DNA of 64,000 nucleotides, taken from positions 65,438 to 129,437 of the forward strand of contig DBTV01000035.1 of NCBI GenBank assembly GCA_002307235.1, read 5' to 3'. The first letter of the stretch is position 1, and every line of letters begins with the position of its first letter. The DNA is from Acidobacteriaceae bacterium UBA1307. GTDB taxonomy: Bacteria; Acidobacteriota; Terriglobia; Terriglobales; Acidobacteriaceae. Positions 1 to 8,302 of this stretch are shown here, in pieces. The position numbers were made by a program, and so were the translations under genes. Under the pieces are notes generated by a model that was not told the DNA's origin, searched no databases, and saw only the letters and a list, made by a program, of their open reading frames with translations.

Positions 1-276
1 ATGGCCAAGCAGGCCGAGGCCGAGCGCGAAAAGAGGTCGAAGATTATCCATGCCGAAGGCGAGTTCAACGCCGCGCAGAAGTTGGTGGATGCGGCCGCGT
101 TGCTGGCCACGCAGCCCGTCACGCTGCAACTGCGCTATTTGCAAACGCTGACCGAAATCGGCGTCGAAAAGAATACGACGATTGTTTTTCCGCTGCCGGT
201 GGAACTGCTCTCCATCTTGAACAAGGTCGGCAGCGCGGCGCAGGTTCCAACGCAAAAGGACGCATCCAAAGATTAA
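1..276 (+). CDS. Slipin/stomatin-family SPFH protein, C-terminal fragment (5' end outside window)
   Basis: The visible 91 residues are the end of an SPFH/Band-7 protein. A charged coiled-coil stretch rich in Ala, Glu and Lys (residues 1-25) leads into the family's 'AEGEF.AAQKL..AA' helix, then 'LRYLQTL.EI..EKNTTIVFPLPVELL', which is the typical slipin ending. Such proteins are inner-membrane scaffolds that oligomerise in lipid microdomains, often partnered with an NfeD protein. That partner, the membrane anchor and the SPFH domain would lie to the left of the window. The ATG at position 1 is an internal codon. The family call rests on the tail only. Confidence 0.8.
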   Translation: MAKQAEAEREKRSKIIHAEGEFNAAQKLVDAAALLATQPVTLQLRYLQTLTEIGVEKNTTIVFPLPVELLSILNKVGSAAQVPTQKDASKD

Positions 277-357
277 CCATCACACGATGAAAACAGCTTT
301 GTCGTTCCTGGCTGTTTTGAGACAATTCCTGTGATGACCTGCCTGTGAGGACCGTGC

Positions 358-1011
358 ATGAGGGGAGTTTTTGATGAGTTCGAGCCGGAGCTGGAAAGGC
401 CGAGGCGCGATACCGAGGTAACGCTCGGAACGGGAACGCTGCTGGCTATTTTTCTTGGCCTGCTTCTGTTGTGCGCGCTTTGCTTTGGGATTGGCTATGA
501 GGTCGGGCGGCGTAGTTTGCCAACGACGACCAATCTGTCTCCGTCGACAGTTTCTGCGCCGGTGAGCTCGTCGAAGCCCTCTGCCGCGGCTCCGGTCACA
601 GCGCCGCAAGCCGCGCCTGCCGCCTCAGAAACGGTGGACAACAGCCTGAGCGTGCCCACTCCGTCAGAAGACACAGGGGCTGCTTCTGCTGACGAGTCTG
701 CGCCGCCGCAAGCACGCCCTGCCTTCTCTGCACAGAAATCTGCGGCGCCGCGCGATTCTCATTCCCCACAGCCGCTCGTACATCCATCGAATGCTACTGG
801 AGCCGTGGTGCAGGTGGCCACGCTTGCCGATTCCAACGATGCCGAGTACCTGCTGGAGGCATTGAAGAAGCGCGGTTACCCGGCGACGGCGCGTCGTGAT
901 GGGAGCCACCAGATCCAGGTGCGCGTTGGCCCCTTTGCTTCGCAGCAGGAGGCGAACCGTTGGCGGCAGCGATTGATCAGCGATGGTTACAGCGCCACCG
1001 TGCTGCCATGA
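358..1011 (+). CDS. Single-pass membrane protein with C-terminal SPOR domain
   Basis: This 217-residue protein has a short charged cytoplasmic N-terminus, one membrane helix at about residues 26-48, a Pro/Ala/Ser-rich periplasmic linker to about 147, and a SPOR domain from about 148 to the end. The SPOR domain shows 'VQVATLAD..DAEYLLEAL' and 'QVRVGPFASQQEANRW', the hallmark halves of the fold. SPOR domains bind glycan strands lacking stem peptides and often bring proteins to the division septum. A 'GTGAGG' ribosome site lies about 5 bases before the ATG. It follows the slipin fragment after about 80 bp and faces plsC tail to tail. A specific division role is inferred. Confidence 0.85.
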   Translation: MRGVFDEFEPELERPRRDTEVTLGTGTLLAIFLGLLLLCALCFGIGYEVGRRSLPTTTNLSPSTVSAPVSSSKPSAAAPVTAPQAAPAASETVDNSLSVPTPSEDTGAASADESAPPQARPAFSAQKSAAPRDSHSPQPLVHPSNATGAVVQVATLADSNDAEYLLEALKKRGYPATARRDGSHQIQVRVGPFASQQEANRWRQRLISDGYSATVLP

Positions 1012-1020
1012 GAATGGTCT

Positions 1021-1731
1021 TCAGGCGCGCATCCATTCAGGAAGCCCCGAGGCAATCGCCGCTCGCACGGCCTTCATCAACTCATCGCGCGTTGCATAGC
1101 TGTGCGGGTCGATCGGCGCGTGAAAGACGAGATGCACCTTGCCAGGCTTGATGCCAAAGCGTCCTTTGGCCATCAGCGTTTCGGTGCCAGAGATCGACAC
1201 TGGAATAATCGGCGCGCCCGACTGTTGCGCCAGATAGAATGAACCCTTCTTGAACGGCAACATGCGGCCATCGCGCGAACGCGTGCCCTCGACAAAACTG
1301 GTGATGTGCAGACCGCTGGCGAGAACCTTGGCCGCGATGGCGATGCTCTGCTGTGCCTGTTCCAGACTGCCCGCGCGCCCGACGGGAATAAAGCTGCCGA
1401 GTTTGAAGCAGTAGCCGAGCACGGGAATCTTCATGAGAGATTTTTTCAGGAAGACCGCTGTGCGCCCTGGGACCAACGGCAACAGTACCGGTGGATCCAG
1501 ATTGGAAACGTGGTTCGAGAGAAAGATGCAGGCCGTGTTTTTCGGAACGCGATCACGGCCTTCCACCTTGATGCGAATGCCTCCCGCAAACAGGCCGATG
1601 CGCGCAATGGTGCAGCCCACGCGGTTGAGCGGGCCGATGTGGCCGGTGATCACGGCGAGCGGAATAAAAATGATCGCCGAAGGAATGCTCAGTGTGACGA
1701 TAACGACAAAAACAAAAAGTGAAATCAACAT
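1021..1731 (-). CDS. plsC: 1-acyl-sn-glycerol-3-phosphate acyltransferase (PlsC family)
   Basis: The enzyme is expected to acylate lysophosphatidate to phosphatidate at the inner membrane. Two hydrophobic segments occupy the first 50 residues. The acyltransferase motifs follow: 'NHVSNLDPP' near residue 74 (the HX4D catalytic pair), 'FVEGTRSRDG' near 146 and 'IIPVSISG' near 176. The length of 236 residues is normal. I take the ATG at 1731; a TTG two codons upstream is also possible. The gene ends 10 bp from the convergent SPOR gene. A related lyso-lipid or ornithine-lipid acyltransferase cannot be excluded from sequence alone. Confidence 0.88.
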   Translation of the reverse strand: MLISLFVFVVIVTLSIPSAIIFIPLAVITGHIGPLNRVGCTIARIGLFAGGIRIKVEGRDRVPKNTACIFLSNHVSNLDPPVLLPLVPGRTAVFLKKSLMKIPVLGYCFKLGSFIPVGRAGSLEQAQQSIAIAAKVLASGLHITSFVEGTRSRDGRMLPFKKGSFYLAQQSGAPIIPVSISGTETLMAKGRFGIKPGKVHLVFHAPIDPHSYATRDELMKAVRAAIASGLPEWMRA

Positions 1732-1770
1732 GTTCAAAAATCCTGAAAAGGGCTTAGGCTCTGGCCTCGC

Positions 1771-3216
1771 TCACAGATAGAAACGCTGGTGCAATTGCGC
1801 GGGAAGTTTTTCGTAGATGCCGTCGAAGCCGCCATTCGAGAGGATCGCGATCACATCGCCTTCGGCCACTTGTGGCGTGAGTCCGGCGACGATCGCATCG
1901 GCGTCGGCGAGCAATTCCGCCGGTGTTCCGGCGGCGTTGAGGGCAGCGACCACCTCTTCGGGGTGCAGACGCTCGTCCTCGGGAATGCGCGACTGTTGAT
2001 AGACCGCAGCCAGCACCACGCGGTCGGCCTGGCGCAGGCTCTCGACCAACTCCTTCGCCAGCACCTTGCGGCGCAGCGTGTTCGAGCGCGGCTCAAGCAC
2101 GGCGACCAGGCGACGGCCGGGATAGACGGCGCGCAGAGCCTTCAGCGTTTCGCGAATTGCCGTCGGGTGATGCGCAAAGTCTTCGACGACCGTGATGCCG
2201 TTCACCTCGGCGCGCACTTCAAGCCGACGCTTCACGCTCTTGAAGCTGGCGAGAGCAGCGACAATCGCTGCCTTGCTCACGCCCTGCCCAAAGGCCAGAG
2301 CGGCGGCGGCCGTTGCATTCAGTGCGTTGTGCTCGCCGGCCATGCGCATGGAAAGCGCGCTCCACAGTGCGCCCGCGTGCCAGACCTCCCAACACATCGC
2401 GCCGTTGTCGTAGTGCAGGTTGCGCAACTGCCAGTCGGCGGTTGTAGAAAATCCGTAGCGTTCGACGCGACTGAAGGCCTTGGCAACGCACTCGGTCACA
2501 TTCTCGTTCGCGTCATAGGCCAGGATCAGGCCGCGGCGCGGAACCAGATTCACCAACCGCTTGAAGGCCGTCTTTACTGCGTCGAGGTCGGCATAGATGT
2601 CGGCGTGATCAAACTCGACGTGTGTCAGAATCAGCGCGTCGGGGAAGTAGTGCAGAAACTTCGGTCCCTTGTCGAAGAAGGCCGTGTCGTACTCGTCGCC
2701 CTCCACGATGAACGGCTTGGTGGGCTTGAGCTGAAAGCTGGTGCCGAAGTTTTCCGCCACGCCGCCGATCAGAAACGATGGCTCCAGTGCAGGGTTTTCC
2801 TGCGACGCGGTCTCATAGATCCAGGCCAGCATCGAGGTCGTTGTCGTCTTGCCATGCGTGCCGGCAACAACCAGAGGGTCGCGATTTTTCAGAAACTCAT
2901 CGTGGAGCAACGCGGCCATCGAGGTGAAGGGAATGCGCTCGTCAAGGATGCGCTCCACCTCTGGATTGCCGCGTGAAAGCGCGTTGCCGATCACGACCAG
3001 ATCAGGTGCATCGTCAAGATTTTTCTCGTCGTAAGGCTGTTTGATGGCAATGCCCAGGCCCGCGAGCAGGTCGCTCATCGGCGGATAAGCCGCCTTGTCC
3101 GAGCCGGTGACCGTGTGTCCTTCAAGTTGCAGAAGACCGGCGAGCGAGGCCATTGCCGTGCCACAGATGCCGCTGAGATGAATTTTTTTCTTGGTCTTGT
3201 CTGACTGTAGTGTCAT
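1771..3216 (-). CDS. mpl: UDP-N-acetylmuramate:L-alanyl-gamma-D-glutamyl-meso-DAP ligase
   Basis: Mpl joins recycled tripeptide from old cell wall to UDP-MurNAc in the cytoplasm, bypassing MurC, MurD and MurE. The 481-residue product has an N-terminal MurC-like nucleotide fold ('GICGTAMASLAGL', residues 17-29), the ATP loop 'AGTHGKTTTTS' (118-128) and the central 'LTHVEFDHADIY' segment that helps bind ATP and Mg. The open frame runs about 86 codons upstream, but the ATG at 3216 overlaps the ldcA stop as ATGA and begins the conserved fold, so it is the natural start. ldcA and dapF immediately upstream make the substrate and its DAP residue. Confidence 0.93.
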   Translation of the reverse strand: MTLQSDKTKKKIHLSGICGTAMASLAGLLQLEGHTVTGSDKAAYPPMSDLLAGLGIAIKQPYDEKNLDDAPDLVVIGNALSRGNPEVERILDERIPFTSMAALLHDEFLKNRDPLVVAGTHGKTTTTSMLAWIYETASQENPALEPSFLIGGVAENFGTSFQLKPTKPFIVEGDEYDTAFFDKGPKFLHYFPDALILTHVEFDHADIYADLDAVKTAFKRLVNLVPRRGLILAYDANENVTECVAKAFSRVERYGFSTTADWQLRNLHYDNGAMCWEVWHAGALWSALSMRMAGEHNALNATAAAALAFGQGVSKAAIVAALASFKSVKRRLEVRAEVNGITVVEDFAHHPTAIRETLKALRAVYPGRRLVAVLEPRSNTLRRKVLAKELVESLRQADRVVLAAVYQQSRIPEDERLHPEEVVAALNAAGTPAELLADADAIVAGLTPQVAEGDVIAILSNGGFDGIYEKLPAQLHQRFYL

Positions 3217-4133
3217 GCCTGAATTGCCGTTTCCCGCAGCGTGAGCCGCGTCTCCGTTCCCACTGTCAATTCCGCATCCACGCCGAACTTCAGCGTGACG
3301 TTGTGCCGTGAAACATGCGCGCCGCGCAGACCAATGGCCATGGGCAGCGCAAGGCCATCGAGTGCATTGTCGATGGCTTGCTCCAGCAGATTGTCGGGTG
3401 TGGCGCAGCCGAGCATCTCGCCGAAGATAATGCCAGTGACTGCCTCGAACTTGCCCGCCGCGCGCATCTGCCACAACATGCGGTCAATGCGATAGGGCTT
3501 CTCGCCCACGTCTTCAAGGAAGAGCAGCTTGCCCTCGGTCTTCGGTTCGTAGGGTGTGCCGAGCATCGCCGTGAGAATGCTCAGGCAGCCGCCGTACAAC
3601 ACGCCGCGCGCCGTGCCTGGACGCAGTGGTCGCAGGCCTTCATCGGGGCCAACGCTGTAGGATGCACCGGCCAGAGCGGACTCGAAGCTGGCGCGATCCA
3701 CGCCGTCATCAAGAAAAAAATCCGCTGCGGCCATGGGACCGTGAAAGGCTGGCAGGCCGATCTTGTCGAGCAGATACAACTGCACGCTGGTCAAATCGCT
3801 GTAAGCAAAAAATGGCTTCGGATGTGCGGCGATCAGGTTGAGATCGAGTCCGCCGAGCAGATAATTTGCGCCGTAGCCGCCGCGCAGGCACATCACCGCG
3901 TCGATGCTGTCGTCGGCGAATGCCGCGTGCAGATCGGCGAGTCGTTCTTCGCGCGTTCCTGAAAAATAGAGCGGCCCCCGCGCACGCGCATGAGCGCCGA
4001 GCCGAGGCTTGTAGCCCCACGCGGTGAGCGCCGCGATGCCACGTTCCACACGTTCGTCGGTCGCATAACTGGCCGGCGCGACGAGGCCAATCGTCGCGCC
4101 GGGAACAACCGCCTTCAGCTTCACTTTTCCCAC
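3213..4133 (-). CDS. ldcA: LD-carboxypeptidase, peptidase family S66
   Basis: LdcA removes the terminal D-Ala from muropeptide tetrapeptide in the cytoplasm, giving the tripeptide that Mpl reuses. The 306-residue protein carries the S66 signatures: 'MCLRGGYGANYLL' near 81-93, the nucleophile Ser112 in 'FAYSDLTSVQLYL', 'LLFLEDVGEKPYRIDRML' for the Glu region, and a His-rich 'RGAHVSRHN' segment near the end. Translation starts at GTG 4133, 13 bp inside the end of dapF and just after a GTGAGG site. The stop overlaps the mpl start by four bases. Overlaps on both sides imply coupled translation in the mgtC-dapF-ldcA-mpl operon. Confidence 0.92.
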   Translation of the reverse strand: MGKVKLKAVVPGATIGLVAPASYATDERVERGIAALTAWGYKPRLGAHARARGPLYFSGTREERLADLHAAFADDSIDAVMCLRGGYGANYLLGGLDLNLIAAHPKPFFAYSDLTSVQLYLLDKIGLPAFHGPMAAADFFLDDGVDRASFESALAGASYSVGPDEGLRPLRPGTARGVLYGGCLSILTAMLGTPYEPKTEGKLLFLEDVGEKPYRIDRMLWQMRAAGKFEAVTGIIFGEMLGCATPDNLLEQAIDNALDGLALPMAIGLRGAHVSRHNVTLKFGVDAELTVGTETRLTLRETAIQA

Positions 4134-4945
4134 GCCTCACCGCGTGCGATCAACGATGCCGGTCCGGTAAGAAATAACTCGCTCTCCGCTCCGTTCCATG
4201 CAATGGTCTGCGGTCCGCCGGGTGCGACGACCGTGAGTGGCGAGGTGCATCCATGCAGCGCAAGGGCCGCGGTGGCCGAGGCGGAGCTGCCCGTGCCCGA
4301 TGAGGTCGTTGGTCCCACGCCGCGCTCGAAGATGCGAATCTCGATCTCGTTTGCACGGACCACGCGCAGAAATTCAACGTTGGTCTGATGCGGAAAATCC
4401 GCGTGCGTGCAGATGGCCGCGCCGATCTGCTGCCAGCTTTTTCCCTGCACGGTGAACGCGGGATCATCGACCAGAATCACGAAGTGCGGATTGCCGGTGG
4501 AGATCTCCGCGCCTTCGACGCGCGTGCCGTCGGTCAGCGTCACCGTCTTCTTCGCGCAGGTGGGAATGCCCATGCCGGTGGTGACGTGCACGGTGAACGC
4601 GCCGTCACTTTCGATGCCGTTGATGTGGCAGGTGCGCAGGCCCGCGTCGGTGGTGATCGCGAACTCGTCGCCGACCTTCGCGCCGATCTGCTCGGCCATC
4701 CATGCGGCCACGCAGCGCGTGCCGTTGCCGCTCAATTCGGCGATGGAGCCGTCGGCATTGTGCAGGCGAATGCGGCCGGACTTCTCGCCGGTCCATGCGA
4801 AAAATTCAATGCCGTCGGCACCGATGCCGGTGTGGCGCGGGCAAAGCCGACGCGTCAACTCTGCCCAGTCACGGCTGCCCGCCGCTTCTTCGGTCACAAT
4901 CAAAAAGTCATTGCCGCAGGCATGCGCTTTGGTAAAGGGAATCAA
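4121..4945 (-). CDS. dapF: Diaminopimelate epimerase with Ser at the second catalytic Cys position
   Basis: DapF interconverts LL- and meso-diaminopimelate, the last step before peptidoglycan and lysine. The 274-residue protein has the two-lobed family architecture: 'GNDFLIV' near 11, 'NADGS.AELSGNGTRC' with Cys78 (first catalytic Cys), 'STGNPHFV' near 149 and 'ERGVGPTTSSGTGSSA' near 208-222. In characterised enzymes the last motif is 'ERGVGET.ACGTG', with the second catalytic Cys; here that position is Ser216, codon TCG. The fold is clear, so either this lineage uses a Cys/Ser pair or activity is altered. The start is TTG at 4945, overlapping the upstream stop as TTGA. Confidence 0.87.
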   Translation of the reverse strand: MIPFTKAHACGNDFLIVTEEAAGSRDWAELTRRLCPRHTGIGADGIEFFAWTGEKSGRIRLHNADGSIAELSGNGTRCVAAWMAEQIGAKVGDEFAITTDAGLRTCHINGIESDGAFTVHVTTGMGIPTCAKKTVTLTDGTRVEGAEISTGNPHFVILVDDPAFTVQGKSWQQIGAAICTHADFPHQTNVEFLRVVRANEIEIRIFERGVGPTTSSGTGSSASATAALALHGCTSPLTVVAPGGPQTIAWNGAESELFLTGPASLIARGEAWEK

Positions 4946-5658
4946 TCTTCCTCCGGATCGCGGAAGGTGAGCAGCGCCTGAATGGTAGGCTCGGCTGCAA
5001 GCTGTCCGCGCAGGTTTTCGTGTTTCTTCTTGGTGGCTGTCAATGAAAAACTGACGCGTTGCAGGTCGCCGATCTCGTCGCGATCAATGCTGCTCAGTCG
5101 CTCGCCAGCGCGGTCCATGGCCTCGAGAATCGAGGTGAGCATCTTGTTCTGATCGGCCCCGCGTGCCTCGTAGACCAGTGGATAGAGCTTGAGATTGGCG
5201 CGCCGTTCCAGGAACCCCACGCCCTCGAGCGCGAGGATCACGATGAACGTGGCAGAGATGGCAGCGGCGTAAAGCCCCGTGCCGCAGGCCATGCCGATGG
5301 ATGCGACGACGAAGACCGTGGCTGCGCTGGTCAGGCCGCTGACGCGGCTGCGATTGTGCAGGATCAGTCCTGCGCCCAGAAAGCCGATGCCCTGCACGAT
5401 GTTCGACGCCACGCGGCTCTTGTCAGAACTGTCGCCGGCCAGCACGACCGACAACAGTGTGAAAAAGGCCGCGCCCATGCAGATGAGAAGGTTGGTGCGC
5501 ACGCCCGCAGCCTTGCGCTTGACCTCGCGCTCCAGGCCAACCAGACCGCCTAACAGGCACGCCGTCAGCAGACGGCCCACGGCACCATTCACCACGCTGA
5601 CCTGTTGAAGCCAATCGAAGTTCAGCGGCTGCGAGATTTGGTCCAGAAGCATGTTCAT
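4942..5658 (-). CDS. MgtC/SapB family membrane protein
   Basis: The 238-residue protein has an N-terminal MgtC/SapB domain: 'RLLTACLLGGLVGLEREVKRKAAG' with its conserved Gly and Glu-Arg residues, followed by 'GIGFLGAGLIL' and 'GLTSAATVFVVASIGMACG', spanning about four membrane helices up to residue 150. A cytoplasmic C-terminal part of about 85 residues resembles the regulatory ACT-like tail of longer MgtC proteins. MgtC proteins are linked to growth in low Mg2+ and inhibition of F-type ATPase; transport itself is doubtful. It is first in an operon with dapF, ldcA and mpl, an association without an obvious biochemical reason. Confidence 0.85.
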   Translation of the reverse strand: MNMLLDQISQPLNFDWLQQVSVVNGAVGRLLTACLLGGLVGLEREVKRKAAGVRTNLLICMGAAFFTLLSVVLAGDSSDKSRVASNIVQGIGFLGAGLILHNRSRVSGLTSAATVFVVASIGMACGTGLYAAAISATFIVILALEGVGFLERRANLKLYPLVYEARGADQNKMLTSILEAMDRAGERLSSIDRDEIGDLQRVSFSLTATKKKHENLRGQLAAEPTIQALLTFRDPEED

Positions 5659-5677
5659 CGTTCTTGCCCCGATGCTA

Positions 5678-7297
5678 TCACCGTGAGAACAACGTTGAGA
5701 GGTAGAGTGTGCCCGAAGGCTGGCCCTTCGCTGTGAAATGTGCGACGGCGGTCAGGTGCTCGGGATGCTGCTTGACTGCGCCATCGACCGCGTCGCCATC
5801 GAAGGCCAGCACGATCGGCGCACTGGCAGCGGGCATTTTCAGCGCATTGTCCCAAAGATACAGATCCGATTCATTGATCGTCTGCTTCAGCGGAATGCCG
5901 GTGAGCGCCACAATCTCAGGATCGACCGAGGTCTCCATCAGAATGGTCGCGCCGGGCCGCGAGGCCAGATGCGCGCGCAGAGCTTGCGGCACGGCAAGCT
6001 GATAGGGCCGATGCGCTTCGCGATTCTTTACGCCTTCCACATAGGTAAGAGGTCGCTCGCGCAGCAGCTGCCAGGCACTCGCAACGATCAACAGCGCGGC
6101 CGTTGCGGTGATCCACTTGCCCAGTTGCGGCTTGAACTCGCGCGCGGCGGCAACGATAAATTGCAGCGCGAAGCCAACGCCAATCGCGAAGGCTGGCAGC
6201 AGTTCCATGCCATAGCGCGTGTTGTACCAGGAGTGCGGCCACCACGGCGGCAGAAAGATCGGCACCGAACCATACGCAACAGAGTACGCGTAGAAAGGCG
6301 CGGGCAGCCAGAGCAGTTGCAGCGCCCAGCCAATGCCGTGCCTGCGGCGCGCGATCCATGCACCCAGCGAAGCGATGAGACTCACAACCAGAAGAAGGTT
6401 GCCGAATCCGACGGCAATCGCGTCCATCTCCGCGGCCTTCACAAAAAAGATGAGCGAGACACCCATGTTGTGCCAGCCGGGATGCGGCAGGCCGCCACCG
6501 TGCGACATGGTGCGTAACTCAATCGCCGCGGCGGAATAGGGCCCGCGCGAAAATTCCAGAAAGTCGCCGAAGGCCATCTGGTTATAGACAAACCACGCAA
6601 TCGGTGCGGCGACGACGAAGAAACTTGCGATCCAGAAGGCCCACTGGCGCAGCCGTCCGCGTCGCAGCAACTCAATGCCGATGCCCGTCCAGGCCAGCGC
6701 CGTCATCACCCAGCCGTCATAGCGCGTGAAAACGGCGGCGATGAGCGCCAGTGCGATCCAGGCCTGCAGCGCGCGCGCTTTTTCAGCATCCTGATCGAGC
6801 GCATCGCGCCATGCCACCAGGCCGAGCGAGATCCAGATCATCTCGCAGACAAAGATCGGCTCGGTCATCGCCGTCGTCTGCAGATAGAGCAGATTCGGAT
6901 TGAGCGCGAAGAACAGCAGCGCGAGGGCTGCGGGTGCAACGGTCATCCAGCGGCGCAGCAGTTTGTAAAGCCCGATGCAACTGGCAATGTAGGCCAGCGC
7001 CGAAGGCACGATGCCCGCGATGCCGTTGGCCCACCATGCATAGACCTGCACGAAGGGCAGCGCCAGCAGATGCGGCAGCGGCAACCAGACCGAGCCGAAC
7101 TCGGACAGGCGCGGCAGGCGGCTATCGAAGATGCGCCGGGCAATGTGCAGATGCGCCACCGCGTCGCCATAGTTCAGTAGCGCGTCATTGCGCCAACTCC
7201 ACGCAATGGCGGCGACCGAGGCCAGCAGTGCGCCCAGCAGCACGGCCCAGCATTCAATCGATGCCGGGCCCTTTCGTGTTGGAGTTGCGTTAGTCAA
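5678..7297 (-). CDS. Polytopic membrane glycosyltransferase-like protein (GT-C / family 39 type)
   Basis: This 539-residue protein has about ten hydrophobic segments and a soluble C-terminal part of about 100 residues. The first loop after helix 1 contains 'NYGDAVAHLHIARRIFD', where an acidic residue sits as in GT-C enzymes that use lipid-phosphate sugars. 'FALNPNLLYLQTTAMTEP' is also typical of the PMT/ArnT-like group. It should act at the periplasmic face of the inner membrane; donor and acceptor are unknown. The TTG start at 7297 overlaps the end of the PfkB gene by 8 bp, so the two are probably co-translated. Assignment to a precise family is tentative. Confidence 0.65.
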   Translation of the reverse strand: MTNATPTRKGPASIECWAVLLGALLASVAAIAWSWRNDALLNYGDAVAHLHIARRIFDSRLPRLSEFGSVWLPLPHLLALPFVQVYAWWANGIAGIVPSALAYIASCIGLYKLLRRWMTVAPAALALLFFALNPNLLYLQTTAMTEPIFVCEMIWISLGLVAWRDALDQDAEKARALQAWIALALIAAVFTRYDGWVMTALAWTGIGIELLRRGRLRQWAFWIASFFVVAAPIAWFVYNQMAFGDFLEFSRGPYSAAAIELRTMSHGGGLPHPGWHNMGVSLIFFVKAAEMDAIAVGFGNLLLVVSLIASLGAWIARRRHGIGWALQLLWLPAPFYAYSVAYGSVPIFLPPWWPHSWYNTRYGMELLPAFAIGVGFALQFIVAAAREFKPQLGKWITATAALLIVASAWQLLRERPLTYVEGVKNREAHRPYQLAVPQALRAHLASRPGATILMETSVDPEIVALTGIPLKQTINESDLYLWDNALKMPAASAPIVLAFDGDAVDGAVKQHPEHLTAVAHFTAKGQPSGTLYLSTLFSR

Positions 7298-8204
7298 GGT
7301 GCGTCAGCTTGCGGAAGGTTTCAAAGCGCGCATCGAGTTCTTCGCGCGTCAGGTTGGCGATGCGTTCGGTGCCGAAGCGCTCGACGGCAAACGAGCCCAT
7401 CACACTGCCATAGAACATGGCCTTGCGATACGCTGCCGGCGAATGATTTTTCTGCGAGGCCAGATAGCCGAAAAATCCACCGGCAAAGCTGTCTCCCGCG
7501 CCGGTCGGATCGACGACCTTGTCGAGCGGCAGGCCAGGAACCTTGAAGTAGCTCGGCTGGCCGTCGACCGTGTGAAAGAGCGATGCGCCGTACTCGCCGT
7601 GCTTGATGACCAGCGTCTTCGGACCCATCGATTGAATGGCGCGCGCGGCCAGCACGAGGTTGTCTTCCTCGGCCAGCATGCGGGCTTCGGTGTCATTGAT
7701 CAGCAGAATGTCGAGGCCCTTGAGCACTTCGAGCAGTGCGGGCCGCGCGCCGGTGATCCAGAAGTTCATCGTGTCGCCAGCCACCAGCTTTACGCCCGGC
7801 ATGGCCTCGCGCACGCGGCGTTGCAACACCGGATCGATGTTGGCGAGGAAGAGAAACTCCGAGTCGCCGTAGGCTGCGGGAATCTTCGGATCGAAGCCGG
7901 CAAAGACATTCAGATCGGTGCGATGCGTCTTGGCCTCGTTCAGGCTCTCGAGATACGAACCCTCCCAGAAGAAGCTCTTGCCGGAAACATGTTCGATGCC
8001 GCGCGTGTCGATCTTGCGCTGGGCGAAAACGGATTCCTGCTCCGCTCCGAAGTCCTCGCCAACAACGGCGATCACGCGCACGCCGGTATAAAAACTGGCT
8101 GCCAGCGAGAAGTGTGTCGCCGCGCCGCCCAGACAGCGCTCGCGCTTGCCCGCCGGGGTTTCAATCGAATCGTAGGCAACGCTGCCAACAACGGTAATCG
8201 CCAT
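7290..8204 (-). CDS. PfkB-family carbohydrate/nucleoside kinase
   Basis: This 304-residue cytoplasmic kinase starts with the Rossmann strand 'ITVVGSVAYDSIETPAGK', has the N-terminal PfkB signature 'CLGGAATHFSLAASF' near 24-38, and the C-terminal 'DPTGAGDSFAGGFFGYLA' with the catalytic base Asp238. Adenosine kinases, ribokinases and other sugar kinases share these; the substrate pocket gives no clear answer. The ATG at 8204 is preferred over an upstream codon because 'GAGAGAGGAAAG' lies just before it. The neighbour upstream is an MTA phosphorylase, so a nucleoside or pentose salvage role, for instance adenosine kinase, is a fair inference. Confidence 0.82.
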   Translation of the reverse strand: MAITVVGSVAYDSIETPAGKRERCLGGAATHFSLAASFYTGVRVIAVVGEDFGAEQESVFAQRKIDTRGIEHVSGKSFFWEGSYLESLNEAKTHRTDLNVFAGFDPKIPAAYGDSEFLFLANIDPVLQRRVREAMPGVKLVAGDTMNFWITGARPALLEVLKGLDILLINDTEARMLAEEDNLVLAARAIQSMGPKTLVIKHGEYGASLFHTVDGQPSYFKVPGLPLDKVVDPTGAGDSFAGGFFGYLASQKNHSPAAYRKAMFYGSVMGSFAVERFGTERIANLTREELDARFETFRKLTHLD

Positions 8205-8302
8205 GGTCTTTCCTCTCTCTCTTCGCGATGGTTCTTCGCAAACACTGCGTGCCGGCAACGAGTGCAGGCACGCAGGCTAACTTGCTAACAGGGTTTCTGT
8301 CG

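Noticed and set aside
3217..3474. Upstream extension of the mpl frame by 86 codons
   Set aside because: It is a shadow of ldcA. The ATGA overlap and the conserved N-terminus fix the start at 3216.
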